Shown: one piece after another, positions 17,986-26,270 of the stretch
Position numbering within the stretch: the first letter of the stretch is position 1
How the letters are laid out: the number at the start of each line of letters is the position of its first letter
NCBI RefSeq assembly: GCF_000429445.1
Contig: NZ_AUBW01000028.1
Span: 1 to 63,945, forward strand
Reading direction: 5' to 3'
DNA length: 63,945 nucleotides
Source: Algoriphagus terrigena DSM 22685
GTDB taxonomy: Bacteria > Bacteroidota > Bacteroidia > Cytophagales > Cyclobacteriaceae
Made by a program: the position numbers and the translations under genes
The notes under the pieces: generated by a model
Told to the model about the DNA's origin: nothing
Seen by the model: the letters and a program-made list of their open reading frames with translations, nothing else
The model's database searches: none

Positions 17986-18237
17986 TTATTTCAAACCATC
18001 GGTTACGAATGGCAACAAAGCCAAATGTCTTGCTTTTTTGATAGCCTGAGCTACTTTTCTCTGATACTTCGCAGAGTTGCCGGAAAGTCTTCTTGGAAGG
18101 ATTTTTCCTTGCTCATTGACGAATTTCAAAAGGAAGTTTGGATCCTTGTAGTCGATATACTTGATACCGTGTCTCTTGAATCGGCAATATTTCTTTCTGA
18201 TCTCGCCTCTGTTGATTGGTTCGTTTACTAGTGTCAT
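17986..18237 (-). CDS. rpsR: Small-subunit ribosomal protein bS18
   Basis: The 83-residue product shows KKYCRFKRHGIKYIDYKD, then the RRLSGNSAKYQRKVAQAIKKARHLALLPF core typical of S18, which binds with S6 in the platform of the 30S subunit. Its start overlaps the rpsF stop by 4 bases. The early Cys-containing segment keeps only one Cys (C22). Confidence 0.97.
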   Translation of the reverse strand: MTLVNEPINRGEIRKKYCRFKRHGIKYIDYKDPNFLLKFVNEQGKILPRRLSGNSAKYQRKVAQAIKKARHLALLPFVTDGLK

Positions 18238-18605
18238 TGCGCTGGCTCCTCCTTAGCTTCAACTTTTTTGTTAAATTCTCCTTTTCTTCTTCTATCGGCG
18301 TAAGCAATTGAATGCTTGTCCAATACAGTAGTCAAGAATCTCATAACTTTCTCATCACGTCTGAACTCAAGTTCAAACTTGCGGATGATAGTCGGATCAG
18401 CCTTGAACTCAACCATTACATAGAAACCAGTTGTCTTTTTTTCGATGGTATAAGCCATCTTTTTTAGACCCCAATTCTCCACATTGATCACGTCTGCCCC
18501 CTCTTCTTTTAACAAGTTCACGAACTTGTCGACAGTATCCTTCATCTGAATCTCAGACAAAACGGGAGTTAAAATGAATACCGTCTCATAATTTCTTTGG
18601 AACAT
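18234..18605 (-). CDS. rpsF: Small-subunit ribosomal protein bS6
   Basis: The ATG at 18605 gives MFQRNYETVFILTPVLSE, the normal S6 start; a longer frame from 18692 would add 29 residues that are not S6-like. The 123-residue protein has the ferredoxin-like S6 fold pattern (NWGLKKMAYTIEKKTTGFYVM) and a Lys/Glu-rich tail. It is the first gene of the S6-S18-L9 operon. Confidence 0.96.
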   Translation of the reverse strand: MFQRNYETVFILTPVLSEIQMKDTVDKFVNLLKEEGADVINVENWGLKKMAYTIEKKTTGFYVMVEFKADPTIIRKFELEFRRDEKVMRFLTTVLDKHSIAYADRRRKGEFNKKVEAKEEPAQ

Positions 18606-18705
18606 TTTTTTAATGTGTTTAAGGAATTTGAATAAACAGACCGCAAAAGTAGAGTATTCTGCTCTGGAATCCAAATGTAAATCAGCAATCAAGACATGTG
18701 TATAA

Positions 18706-18735
18706 CAAAAAAGGCCTCCCGGTCGAGGAGGCCTT
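18706..18735 (-). terminator. Intrinsic terminator after the coiled-coil membrane protein gene
   Basis: AAGGCCTCC (18711-18719) pairs with GGAGGCCTT (18727-18735). On the minus strand the stem is followed by a T run, as needed to stop the gene ending at 18758. Confidence 0.88.
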
Positions 18736-18757
18736 GCTTGAATTGTCAGAATGACGA

Positions 18758-19687
18758 TTATTTTACTGTAAAAGTCTTGGAGCCAACCTGATAGTTGTCT
18801 ACAAAGATTCTCACCTCATGTGGTCCTGACGCGTAATCGGAGCCCTTTTCGTAGTAGAATACCAGATCTTGTCCGGTATTGTCGAAGATGATGTCTTGCT
18901 TGACGGTGTAGAATTGCTCAGCACCGTCTATCATAAAGGTGCCGGAGCCCTTGGCGACGTCAAAAATCGGTTGGGAATTTGGACCCAATACTTGCACGTA
19001 GATGTTTCTCGGACCTTTTTCAGCCACTTTGTTGTCAGCCATATTGAAGCTTACTTTCAACCGTTCCATCTGCCGGTTGCGGAAATCTTTCGTGGTCTCG
19101 ATTCGTTCTTTCCCCTTTGAATTTACTGCTGCGATGCCGATGTTTTCTACCTTGAGCATGGAAGCGACATCCACCTTGGCTTGTAGGTCCTGTTTTTGGA
19201 TGTTGAGTTGGGCTACTTCTTCTTCGATCACCGCCTGGGTGGTTTTCAAATCCTCATTTTCTGCGAAAAGCTGTTGGTTGGCAGCTCGGAGTTCCAGTAT
19301 TTCTTGATCCTTTTGAGCGATCAGTCCATTCAGATTGGAGATTTTGCCATTCAACGAGGCGATTTCGGAGGAACTGCGCTGCTTGGTCGAGTTCCGCTCA
19401 GCGATCAGTTGATCTCTCACGGCTTCCAGCGCCTGAACGTCACCACCCAATTTCTCGATTTCTTTAATTCTGAGATCAAGCTGGAATGTGACCGAATCCA
19501 AGCGCATGTTTAGGTCGTTGTTTTCGGTGGAGAGGAGAAGGATTTCTTCAGTTTTCTTGGTGCGGTCTACGTAGTCGGTGTAGAGTTTGATGCCACTGAT
19601 GATGACCAATAATATCAGGACAATGATGATGATGTTCTTGTTTTGGTCGCTCTTCTGACCTGATTCTTTTTCGAAATTAGTGCTCAT
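18758..19687 (-). CDS. Single-pass membrane protein with long coiled coil
   Basis: The 309-residue protein has one membrane helix near residues 19-37 (IIIIVLILLVIISG), then heptad-rich coiled coil from about 45 to 180, then a beta-rich C-terminal domain of about 120 residues ending in VGSKTFTVK. Similar proteins occur next to ribosomal operons in Bacteroidota, but no function is known to me. Orientation with the N-terminus inside is most likely, placing the coiled coil in the periplasm. It has its own strong terminator. Confidence 0.8.
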   Translation of the reverse strand: MSTNFEKESGQKSDQNKNIIIIVLILLVIISGIKLYTDYVDRTKKTEEILLLSTENNDLNMRLDSVTFQLDLRIKEIEKLGGDVQALEAVRDQLIAERNSTKQRSSSEIASLNGKISNLNGLIAQKDQEILELRAANQQLFAENEDLKTTQAVIEEEVAQLNIQKQDLQAKVDVASMLKVENIGIAAVNSKGKERIETTKDFRNRQMERLKVSFNMADNKVAEKGPRNIYVQVLGPNSQPIFDVAKGSGTFMIDGAEQFYTVKQDIIFDNTGQDLVFYYEKGSDYASGPHEVRIFVDNYQVGSKTFTVK

Positions 19688-20008
19688 GGTTGATTGTCTT
19701 TTTTGACTTTATGATATTCAAAGTTTAGACGAACACTATTGGTCTTCCCGGTGCCAAATCGACTACAGGATGGGACATTGGATACGTCTCTCCAACTAGT
19801 TTATCAATATCTTTGCCAAATTCATACTAGAACTGGGGACGTACTCGTTCCGAGGCGTGGCGAGGCTCAATGGGGGAGGTCAGAATTGCTTTTTGGGGCT
19901 TGAAATCCAGTAATTGTCTGCATCTCGCTTTCACCGAATTTAACTTTTGCAGCTCCGTGTAAGATCTCAGATTGGACGGATTCTGAGATTTTCACCCATC
20001 TCAGGAAG
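19688..20008. other. Intergenic region before the coiled-coil protein gene
   Basis: No gene, RNA or repeat was recognised in these 321 bases. A short minus-strand frame (19867-20067) overlaps the end of the methyltransferase gene and is not convincing. Confidence 0.5.
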
Positions 20009-20788
20009 TCAGATATCAAGTACCAAATGTTTTTTCCCTCCCGGGAAATTGAAGAGGATAATTCCACATTCGAAAAAATCGAGCGTCAATCTTACGCTTG
20101 GATGTGCTTTGATTTTGTCCCAAGCCATCTCCATGCCAGCAGTCCAGTGAATATCTCCAATCGCGATAATGGTACCCGGGTGTACCTTGGGGAGTATCAG
20201 ATCGAACGCGAGGAGTGTTCCTTCATACGTGTGGTTGGCGTCGATGAGTGCGAAGTCCACACGGGGGATCGACTCAAGCACCGAAGGAAGCTTTTCGCTG
20301 ATCGGGCCCAGGATAAATTTCGTTTTTTGGGGTGATGGGGATCGTTGGGCTATTTTTTGAATTTCTTCTGAGCCTTCGAAGGTGTAAAGTTGGCCTAGGG
20401 TTTTGTAGGCAAGGTATCGTGTAGAGATGCCCATGCAAGTGCCCAGTTCGAGGACATTCTCAGCGGGTGTCAGTCCACAAAAATATTGGTAAAGCTGTGC
20501 GAATTTGATTCCGCTGGTGGAATGGCGGGTTATTTTGGCGATGGGACGGAAGGGGGCTGGTACTTTTTTCGAGCCGGCTCCCAAGTCAAGAACATGGATG
20601 AGAGTGAGATCTTTCAATAGCTTTTGTCGGAATTGCTCGATTTCCGGGTTTCCTTTTCTGTTTTCTTCCAAAAACAGAATCAGCTTGGAATAGAGCTCAA
20701 AAACCAGCGGGGACTGTTGGCTGAATCGGTCCTCTTTTTTTAGCCAATAGGAAAAATAGGCACCGATCGAGAAGAAATATTTCCTCAA
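20009..20788 (-). CDS. Class I SAM-dependent methyltransferase-like protein
   Basis: The glycine-rich SAM motif is at about 114-121 (VLELGTCMG), followed by ISTRYLAYKTLG, an acidic residue in YTFEGSEE, and VDFALIDANHTYEG, a pattern of O-methyltransferase-like enzymes acting on small molecules. There is also an earlier VLDLGAGSKKVPAP segment. The substrate is unknown. The likely start is TTG at 20788, one base after the apaG stop, so the two genes are probably cotranscribed. Confidence 0.78.
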   Translation of the reverse strand: MRKYFFSIGAYFSYWLKKEDRFSQQSPLVFELYSKLILFLEENRKGNPEIEQFRQKLLKDLTLIHVLDLGAGSKKVPAPFRPIAKITRHSTSGIKFAQLYQYFCGLTPAENVLELGTCMGISTRYLAYKTLGQLYTFEGSEEIQKIAQRSPSPQKTKFILGPISEKLPSVLESIPRVDFALIDANHTYEGTLLAFDLILPKVHPGTIIAIGDIHWTAGMEMAWDKIKAHPSVRLTLDFFECGIILFNFPGGKKHLVLDI

Positions 20789-20789
20789 A

Positions 20790-21176
20790 TCAATTTTGAA
20801 AGATAGTGGCGATCATTTGAAATTCGGGGACAGTCACCTCGACGAGTGAGCCATCCATCAGCTTTTCCATGGTATAGGAGCCTTTCATTTTTCCCAGACC
20901 TGATTTGAGATTGCAGCCGGAGACATAGGTATGGGATTCACCGGGCTCCAGCACGGGTTGCTGCCCTACCACACCATCACCCTCGACGAGCTTTGGAGAT
21001 TCAGCAGCGTCAAAAATCTCCCATTTCCTCCGCAATAGCTGGTGCGTGTGCTGACTTTTATTCTGGATCGTTACCTTGTAAGTGAAAACGTAATGGTGCT
21101 GATGCGGGCTTGAAAACTCCGCTTGATACGTAACATCTACGCTCACCTGAATGCCTTTTGTTTCTGCGATTACCAT
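20790..21176 (-). CDS. apaG: ApaG domain protein
   Basis: The 128-residue protein has the ApaG fibronectin-like fold pattern: FTYKVTIQNKSQHTHQLLRRKWEIFD, GVVGQQPVLEPGESHTYVSGC, and MKGSYTM. ApaG is linked to Co2+/Mg2+ tolerance in enterobacteria; its molecular role is unclear. It is divergent from ung. Confidence 0.93.
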   Translation of the reverse strand: MVIAETKGIQVSVDVTYQAEFSSPHQHHYVFTYKVTIQNKSQHTHQLLRRKWEIFDAAESPKLVEGDGVVGQQPVLEPGESHTYVSGCNLKSGLGKMKGSYTMEKLMDGSLVEVTVPEFQMIATIFQN

Positions 21177-21240
21177 TGGGGCTGCGTTTAAAAGATAGAT
21201 ATTTTACAATTTTCTTAAACCAAATCGATAATCAACCTGC

Positions 21241-21903
21241 ATGGAAGTTAAAATTGAAGATAGTTGGAAAAAACCACTTAACGCGATATTTGAAAAAGAA
21301 TTTTTTAAGCGTCTGGTTTCTTTTGTCAAGTACGAGTATCAAAATCACTTGGTTTTCCCGCCCGGCAAAGAAATTTTCAATTCCTTTCAACATTGCCCAT
21401 TAGATGCGGTAAAGGTAGTAATCTTGGGTCAAGATCCATATCACGGGCCAGGTCAGGCGCATGGCTTGTCGTTTTCGGTCAAGCCTGGGGTGCCTTTTCC
21501 ACCCAGTCTGTTGAATATCCTGAAGGAAATCAAAGCTGACATAGGAACTGACATGCCGGCCAATGGTGATTTGACCAGGTGGGCCGATCAGGGTGTATTT
21601 CTTCTCAACGCGACGCTGACGGTCCGCGCCAATCAGGCCGGCTCTCATCAAAACCAAGGCTGGGAGGACTTTACTGACGAAGTGATTCGTGTGATCAGTG
21701 CGCATCGTGAACACGTCGTGTTCCTGCTCTGGGGTTCCTTCGCCCAGAAGAAAGCGGCACTGATCGACCCCAAAAAGCATCTAATCCTCAAAGCACCCCA
21801 CCCGAGCCCGCTGTCGGCTTACCGCGGTTTTTTTGGTTGCCGTCATTTTTCCCAAGCAAATGAATACTTGGTCCAACATGGAAGTGAACCTATCAAATGG
21901 TAA
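21241..21903 (+). CDS. ung: Uracil-DNA glycosylase
   Basis: This base excision repair enzyme removes uracil from DNA. The water-activating motif GQDPYHG is at 63-69 (catalytic D65), the uracil-binding region is LLNATLTV near 121-128, and the DNA-intercalation motif HPSPLSAYRGF begins at H187. The 220-residue length is typical of family 1. Confidence 0.97.
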   Translation: MEVKIEDSWKKPLNAIFEKEFFKRLVSFVKYEYQNHLVFPPGKEIFNSFQHCPLDAVKVVILGQDPYHGPGQAHGLSFSVKPGVPFPPSLLNILKEIKADIGTDMPANGDLTRWADQGVFLLNATLTVRANQAGSHQNQGWEDFTDEVIRVISAHREHVVFLLWGSFAQKKAALIDPKKHLILKAPHPSPLSAYRGFFGCRHFSQANEYLVQHGSEPIKW

Positions 21904-21935
21904 AAAAAGAAGCCCCGGAGATCTTCGGGGCTTTT
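21904..21935. terminator. Bidirectional terminator between ung and lepB
   Basis: AAGCCCCG (21910-21917) pairs with CGGGGCTT (21926-21933), with an A run to the left and T run to the right, placed between two convergent stops. Confidence 0.88.
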
Positions 21936-21937
21936 AA

Positions 21938-23011
21938 TTAATTGATTCCTTTGAAGAATCGATTCCAGCGGATCTTACCAAACATCGATTCGTACTTGTC
22001 CAGCGACAGCCAGAGGAACCAAGCTTTGCCGACGATATGGTCTTCAGGCACAAAGCCCCAGAATCTTGAATCCAGAGAATCGTGACGGTTGTCCCCCATC
22101 ATAAAGTAATAGTTCTGTTTGAAGGTGTAGCTTTCTACTTTTTGTCCATCGATGAAAAGCTCTCCCTCACGGATGTCTACCTGATCGTGTCCTTCGTAGT
22201 GTTCGATCGTAAAACCGTAGCGGAGCACGTTATCGGCATTCATTTCGATCGTCCAGTCTTTGGCGGGGACTTGTAGAGGGCCAAAGTTGTCTACGTTCCA
22301 ACCGTAATTGGAGCCGCCCGGGAATATCTTGGGATCATTTACACCCGGTCTCTCGATCCGCTTCATGACTGAGACGACGACAGGCGAAGACTTGAGTCGC
22401 TCGATCGTCTGATCTGTGCCAAATACCAGATAGGCGCCGTTGCTAAATGTCATGAAGCTCTCTGGGTTCACGCCATATTCGGCGAAGAAGTCAACTGTCA
22501 GAGGGCGGTTTGATACTAAGTCGTAGGAATACTGCATCTCCTCCGGTTTGGGCGATGGTGTCCCATTCACGACCAATTCACCTTCTTTGACTTCGACAAT
22601 ATCTCCCGAGATTCCGACTGCACGCTTGATGTAGTTGGTTTTTAGGTCACTTGGATATTGGAATTCCACTGGATAGTTGAATACCACGACGTCATTTCTC
22701 TCGACGTCGCTGAAGCCGGGAAGGCGGTAGTAAGGCAGTTGGATCGCTTCAGAGTAGGAGGGGATCTCAGTTCCCCAAATCTTCTGGTGAGTCAGGGGTA
22801 CTTGAAGAATGGTTTTTGGGACGCGAGTCCCGTAGTGCATTTTACTTACAAAAAGGAAATCACCGACCAGCAGCGACTTTTCCATCGAAGCTGTGGGGAT
22901 TGTAAAAGGCTCCAGCAACAGCCAACGGATTAAACTTGCTGCTACCACTGCAAAAACCAGCGCGTCCAGCCATTCGCGGGTCGCTGATTTCTTTATTTTA
23001 GTTTGACTCAT
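21938..23011 (-). CDS. lepB: Signal peptidase I
   Basis: This inner-membrane serine protease cleaves signal peptides from exported proteins. One membrane helix (about 16-34) is followed by the catalytic Ser42 in TASMEKSLLVGDF and the general-base Lys129 in YIKRAVGISGD. A GDNRHDSLDSRFWGFVP motif follows near 315. The 357-residue length, with an insertion in the middle, is normal for Bacteroidota. It lies 15 bases after dapB. Confidence 0.96.
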   Translation of the reverse strand: MSQTKIKKSATREWLDALVFAVVAASLIRWLLLEPFTIPTASMEKSLLVGDFLFVSKMHYGTRVPKTILQVPLTHQKIWGTEIPSYSEAIQLPYYRLPGFSDVERNDVVVFNYPVEFQYPSDLKTNYIKRAVGISGDIVEVKEGELVVNGTPSPKPEEMQYSYDLVSNRPLTVDFFAEYGVNPESFMTFSNGAYLVFGTDQTIERLKSSPVVVSVMKRIERPGVNDPKIFPGGSNYGWNVDNFGPLQVPAKDWTIEMNADNVLRYGFTIEHYEGHDQVDIREGELFIDGQKVESYTFKQNYYFMMGDNRHDSLDSRFWGFVPEDHIVGKAWFLWLSLDKYESMFGKIRWNRFFKGIN

Positions 23012-23026
23012 GTTCTAATATTTGAT

Positions 23027-23749
23027 TCAGAAAGATAGAAAATCATCCATGGAAAGCACGCCTTTTCTGCCTTGGATCCACTCCGCGACTAAAACTGCGC
23101 CAAGGGCAAAACCCTGTCTGCTGTGGGCGGTGTGACTGATTTCAATTTGGTCGATTTCAGAGCTATAGCGCACAATATGCGTCCCCGGAGCAGGATCGAT
23201 TCGCTTGGCAGTGATTGGTAGCGAGTGTTCGGATTCGGCCGACTGTCCGACCAAGTGCCAGTTGTCGAGTTTGTCCACGTTTTTGAAAATACCTTCGGCA
23301 AGTGTAATCGCTGTGCCGGAAGGAGCGTCTTTTTTCTCCGTGTGATGGACCTCTTCCATAGACGCCTGATAGCCGTTGGTTTCGTTCATCAACTTCGCGA
23401 GAAACTCATTGACTTTGAAGAAAATATTAACACCGATGCTGTAGTTGGAAGCGTAGAAGAAAGCGCCGTTTTGGGCAGCTGTTAATTTTTCGATTTCGGC
23501 TTTGCGTGAAAGCCATCCGGTGGTGCCGGATACGACTGGGATGCCGCGCGCCATGGCCCAGGAAATATTCTCGACAGCTGACTCTGGCTGGCTGAACTCA
23601 ATGGCCACGTCAATGGTGGACGGATCCAGACTGCTCAGTTCGTCCCGGTTGTCAATGTTGATTTTGGCAGAAAGGGAATGGCCTCTGGACTCGGCGATTT
23701 CGCCGATGATCTTGCCCATTTTGCCGTATCCAAGGATAAGAATGTTCAT
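23027..23749 (-). CDS. dapB: 4-hydroxy-tetrahydrodipicolinate reductase
   Basis: The enzyme reduces the DapA product in the lysine/diaminopimelate pathway using NAD(P)H. It has the nucleotide-binding loop GYGKMGKIIGE at the N-terminus, EFSQPESAVEN, SGTTGW, and the catalytic EVHHTEKKDAPSGTA segment. 240 residues is typical. The start codon overlaps the upstream DUF5683 stop by one base. Confidence 0.96.
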   Translation of the reverse strand: MNILILGYGKMGKIIGEIAESRGHSLSAKINIDNRDELSSLDPSTIDVAIEFSQPESAVENISWAMARGIPVVSGTTGWLSRKAEIEKLTAAQNGAFFYASNYSIGVNIFFKVNEFLAKLMNETNGYQASMEEVHHTEKKDAPSGTAITLAEGIFKNVDKLDNWHLVGQSAESEHSLPITAKRIDPAPGTHIVRYSSEIDQIEISHTAHSRQGFALGAVLVAEWIQGRKGVLSMDDFLSF

Positions 23750-24369
23750 TATTTGAATTGAAGTTTCAGGCTCAGCCCCATTGAATTACTTGAAGCTGCG
23801 AAAGTACCGACATTTGGTTCAAATTTAAGAGTCAGATCGTCGGAAATGTTAAATCCAGACAGATGGGCATCCACGTTGGCGTCGATCAAGTTGAGCGCAT
23901 AGATGGCACCAAGGAGGAGGATCACGAGGTCCCGGTTTTGTCGCCAGTAGTCTACGTTTCTCACTAGTGCTTCCCGATTAAGCGAAGGGAACTGACTTTG
24001 GTCTCCGTCGTCGTATGCAAACAGCGCCGTCCTGAAGGTTTGATAGCGCTTGTTGTTGTACCCGATGAAATAGATGTCTGTCATGAAACCAGCGTAGAGC
24101 AGGGGGACTTTCCACGCCTTTCCATTGTAGACTTGCCCGGCTCCCGGCAAGATTGCAGATAGGATGGTTGCCTTCTTTGGATTTTTGGGAAGGGATGAGT
24201 AGTCCGGTTTCTCTTTTTTCTCTTGCTGCAGCGAATCGGTCTTTTCTGTACCTCTCTCTTCTTCTTGGGAAAATGCAGGATTGGACAGCAGAAATACGAA
24301 AAGCAAAAGCCCCAGGGAAATCCATGGGGTCTTGATTTTTGATCCAGTATCGGAAAACGAAGCGTTCAA
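23749..24369 (-). CDS. DUF5683 domain protein
   Basis: A hydrophobic segment ending PAFSQ looks like a signal peptide, followed by a charged linker and KKATILSAILPGAGQVYNGKAWK, the hallmark of DUF5683, with later membrane-like segments. Function unknown. The start is uncertain: an ATG at 24459 would overlap parB by 86 bases, while a TTG at 24369, five bases after the parB stop, gives a more normal signal peptide. The latter is used here. Confidence 0.8.
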   Translation of the reverse strand: MNASFSDTGSKIKTPWISLGLLLFVFLLSNPAFSQEEERGTEKTDSLQQEKKEKPDYSSLPKNPKKATILSAILPGAGQVYNGKAWKVPLLYAGFMTDIYFIGYNNKRYQTFRTALFAYDDGDQSQFPSLNREALVRNVDYWRQNRDLVILLLGAIYALNLIDANVDAHLSGFNISDDLTLKFEPNVGTFAASSNSMGLSLKLQFK

Positions 24370-24373
24370 TTGT

Positions 24374-25285
24374 TCAGATGATTTCGAGGATTTCGAGAAT
24401 TCTGTTGAGATCAGTGGCCGAATTAAAAGGAATCTTGATTTCACCGCGGTTTTTCTCATCCGTTTTCAAAGCCACCTTAGTTCCAAAATGAGAAGCCAGA
24501 CGTTGTTGGATTTTGTTGATTTCATATTTGCGAACCGGATCGAGTCCTTTTTGAGGCAACTCCTTTTGCTGCTTGCCTTCGTTCAGTGCTTTGACGAGCG
24601 CTTCGACCATTCGGACGCTGAGTTCTTCGTCAATGGCTTTTTTGAAGATAGCCAATTGCTTGTCTACGTCTTCGATATTAATGAGCGCGCGGGCGTGTCC
24701 CATGGAGAGCTGCTGATCCCGAATCGCCGCTTGGATCGTAGGAGGAAGCTTGAGAAGACGCAGGTAGTTATTGACGGTGGTTCTGTTTTTGCCAACCCGA
24801 TCGCCGAGCTCTTCCTGCTTGAGGTTGCATTCTGCGAGGAGCCGCTGATAGGAGTGCGCGATTTCGAGCGCATTTAGATTTTCCCGCTGAATGTTTTCAA
24901 TCAAAGCCATCTCCAGCATTTGCTGGTCATTGGCAGTGCGGACGTAGGCGGGGATTTGAGTCAGTCCGGCGATCTTGGAGGCCTGAAAACGGCGCTCACC
25001 AGAGATCAGTTGGTATTCGTTGGGAGCGAGTTTCCTGACGGTCACGGGCTGTATGATACCCTGAACGAGGATTGAATCAGCCAATTCCTGAAGGGAATCT
25101 TTGTCAAAGTGAACTCTGGGCTGAAAGGGGTTTACCTGAATTTCTGATAGTAGAATTTCAAAAATGCCGGTTTTGGCTACTTCCGGCAGGATCTCCGTGG
25201 ATTTGTGCTTGGCGGGACTGTCTTCCAGCAGCGCTCCAAGTCCTCTTCCTAATGCGCTTTTTCGATTGGGTTTATTGTCCGCCAT
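24374..25285 (-). CDS. parB: Chromosome partitioning protein ParB
   Basis: ParB binds parS sites and CTP and spreads as a clamp to segregate the chromosome. The N-terminal CTPase domain is visible (IQVNPFQPRVHFD, GERRFQASKIAG), then ENIQRENLNALEIA, a helix-turn-helix around GKNRTTVNNYLRLLKL, and a C-terminal dimerisation domain. It starts 2 bases after the parA stop. 303 residues is standard. Confidence 0.96.
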   Translation of the reverse strand: MADNKPNRKSALGRGLGALLEDSPAKHKSTEILPEVAKTGIFEILLSEIQVNPFQPRVHFDKDSLQELADSILVQGIIQPVTVRKLAPNEYQLISGERRFQASKIAGLTQIPAYVRTANDQQMLEMALIENIQRENLNALEIAHSYQRLLAECNLKQEELGDRVGKNRTTVNNYLRLLKLPPTIQAAIRDQQLSMGHARALINIEDVDKQLAIFKKAIDEELSVRMVEALVKALNEGKQQKELPQKGLDPVRKYEINKIQQRLASHFGTKVALKTDEKNRGEIKIPFNSATDLNRILEILEII

Positions 25286-25287
25286 GC

Positions 25288-26070
25288 TTAGTTGTTCATT
25301 TGTTGGAGGCCGTTTTTCTGGGCTATTTCCCCGGCCAGATTGAGATATGCGATGGATCCTTTTCCTTCGGCATCAAATGCGATGACCGGTAACCCAAAGC
25401 TTGGAGATTCTGAAAGTCGGACATTTCTTGGGATGATTGTGTTGAAAACCATACTCTTGAAATGCAGTCGGACTTCTTCTACCACTTGGTTGGAAAGTCT
25501 CAGACGTACGTCGTACATCGTCAATAGGATTCCCTCTATTTCCAGATCAGGATTGAGGCGCGTCTGTATGATCTTGATGGTATTGAGCAATTTACCCAAG
25601 CCTTCCAAGGCAAAATATTCACACTGAACGGGGATGATTACCGAGTTGGCCGCCGTCAGGGCGTTGATGGTGATCAGACCCAAAGAAGGTGAACAGTCGA
25701 TGATGATGAAGTCATAGAGGTCCTTGAGCGGAGCAATGACTTCTTTCATTTTCTCCTCCCGGTTATCCATGTTGATCATTTCCACTTCGGCGCCGACCAG
25801 ATCGATGTGGGATGGTACGAGCTCCAGATGGTCAATGGAAGTCTTTCGGATGATTTCTTTGACGTCGGTTCCATCTACCATGCATTCATAGATGCTGGTG
25901 TCGATTTCCTTGGGATCATGCCCGAGGCCGGAGGTCGTGTTAGCCTGTGGGTCCGCGTCGATGACCAGGGTTTTAAACTCCAATACAGCCAGGCTTGCAG
26001 CCAGGTTCATCGCGGTGGTGGTTTTACCCACTCCGCCTTTTTGATTGGCTATGGCGATTATTTTTCCCAT
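25288..26070 (-). CDS. parA: Chromosome partitioning ATPase ParA
   Basis: A deviant Walker-type ATPase: KGGVGKTTTAMNLA at 10-23, the DADPQANTTSG motif near 39-49, and IIIDCSPSLG near 122. It drives ParB-bound origin movement. Together with the adjacent parB it suggests that this part of the chromosome is near the origin, as in many bacteria, though no origin is seen in the window. Confidence 0.96.
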   Translation of the reverse strand: MGKIIAIANQKGGVGKTTTAMNLAASLAVLEFKTLVIDADPQANTTSGLGHDPKEIDTSIYECMVDGTDVKEIIRKTSIDHLELVPSHIDLVGAEVEMINMDNREEKMKEVIAPLKDLYDFIIIDCSPSLGLITINALTAANSVIIPVQCEYFALEGLGKLLNTIKIIQTRLNPDLEIEGILLTMYDVRLRLSNQVVEEVRLHFKSMVFNTIIPRNVRLSESPSFGLPVIAFDAEGKGSIAYLNLAGEIAQKNGLQQMNN

Positions 26071-26235
26071 GGTTTAGTTAGAGGGTAATTTGACTTCAAT
26101 ATTAATCAAATTCAGGTCTTTTCCTTTGGTAGGTTTTTCTTTTTTTGGCCCGTAGCCTTGGTGAAAAAAGGTTAAAATATTTAGTGGCAGCGGATTGTAC
26201 GGATTCAGTCGCTCCTTTTCCGTGAGTTGCTGCGC

Positions 26236-26267
26236 AAAAAAAAAGGAGCTTTGCTAAAGCTCCTCTT
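26236..26267 (-). terminator. Intrinsic terminator after yidC
   Basis: AGGAGCTTT (26244-26252) pairs with AAAGCTCCT (26256-26264) around a 3-base loop; on the minus strand a T run of about eight follows. It lies directly after the yidC stop. Confidence 0.9.
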
Positions 26268-26270
26268 TCC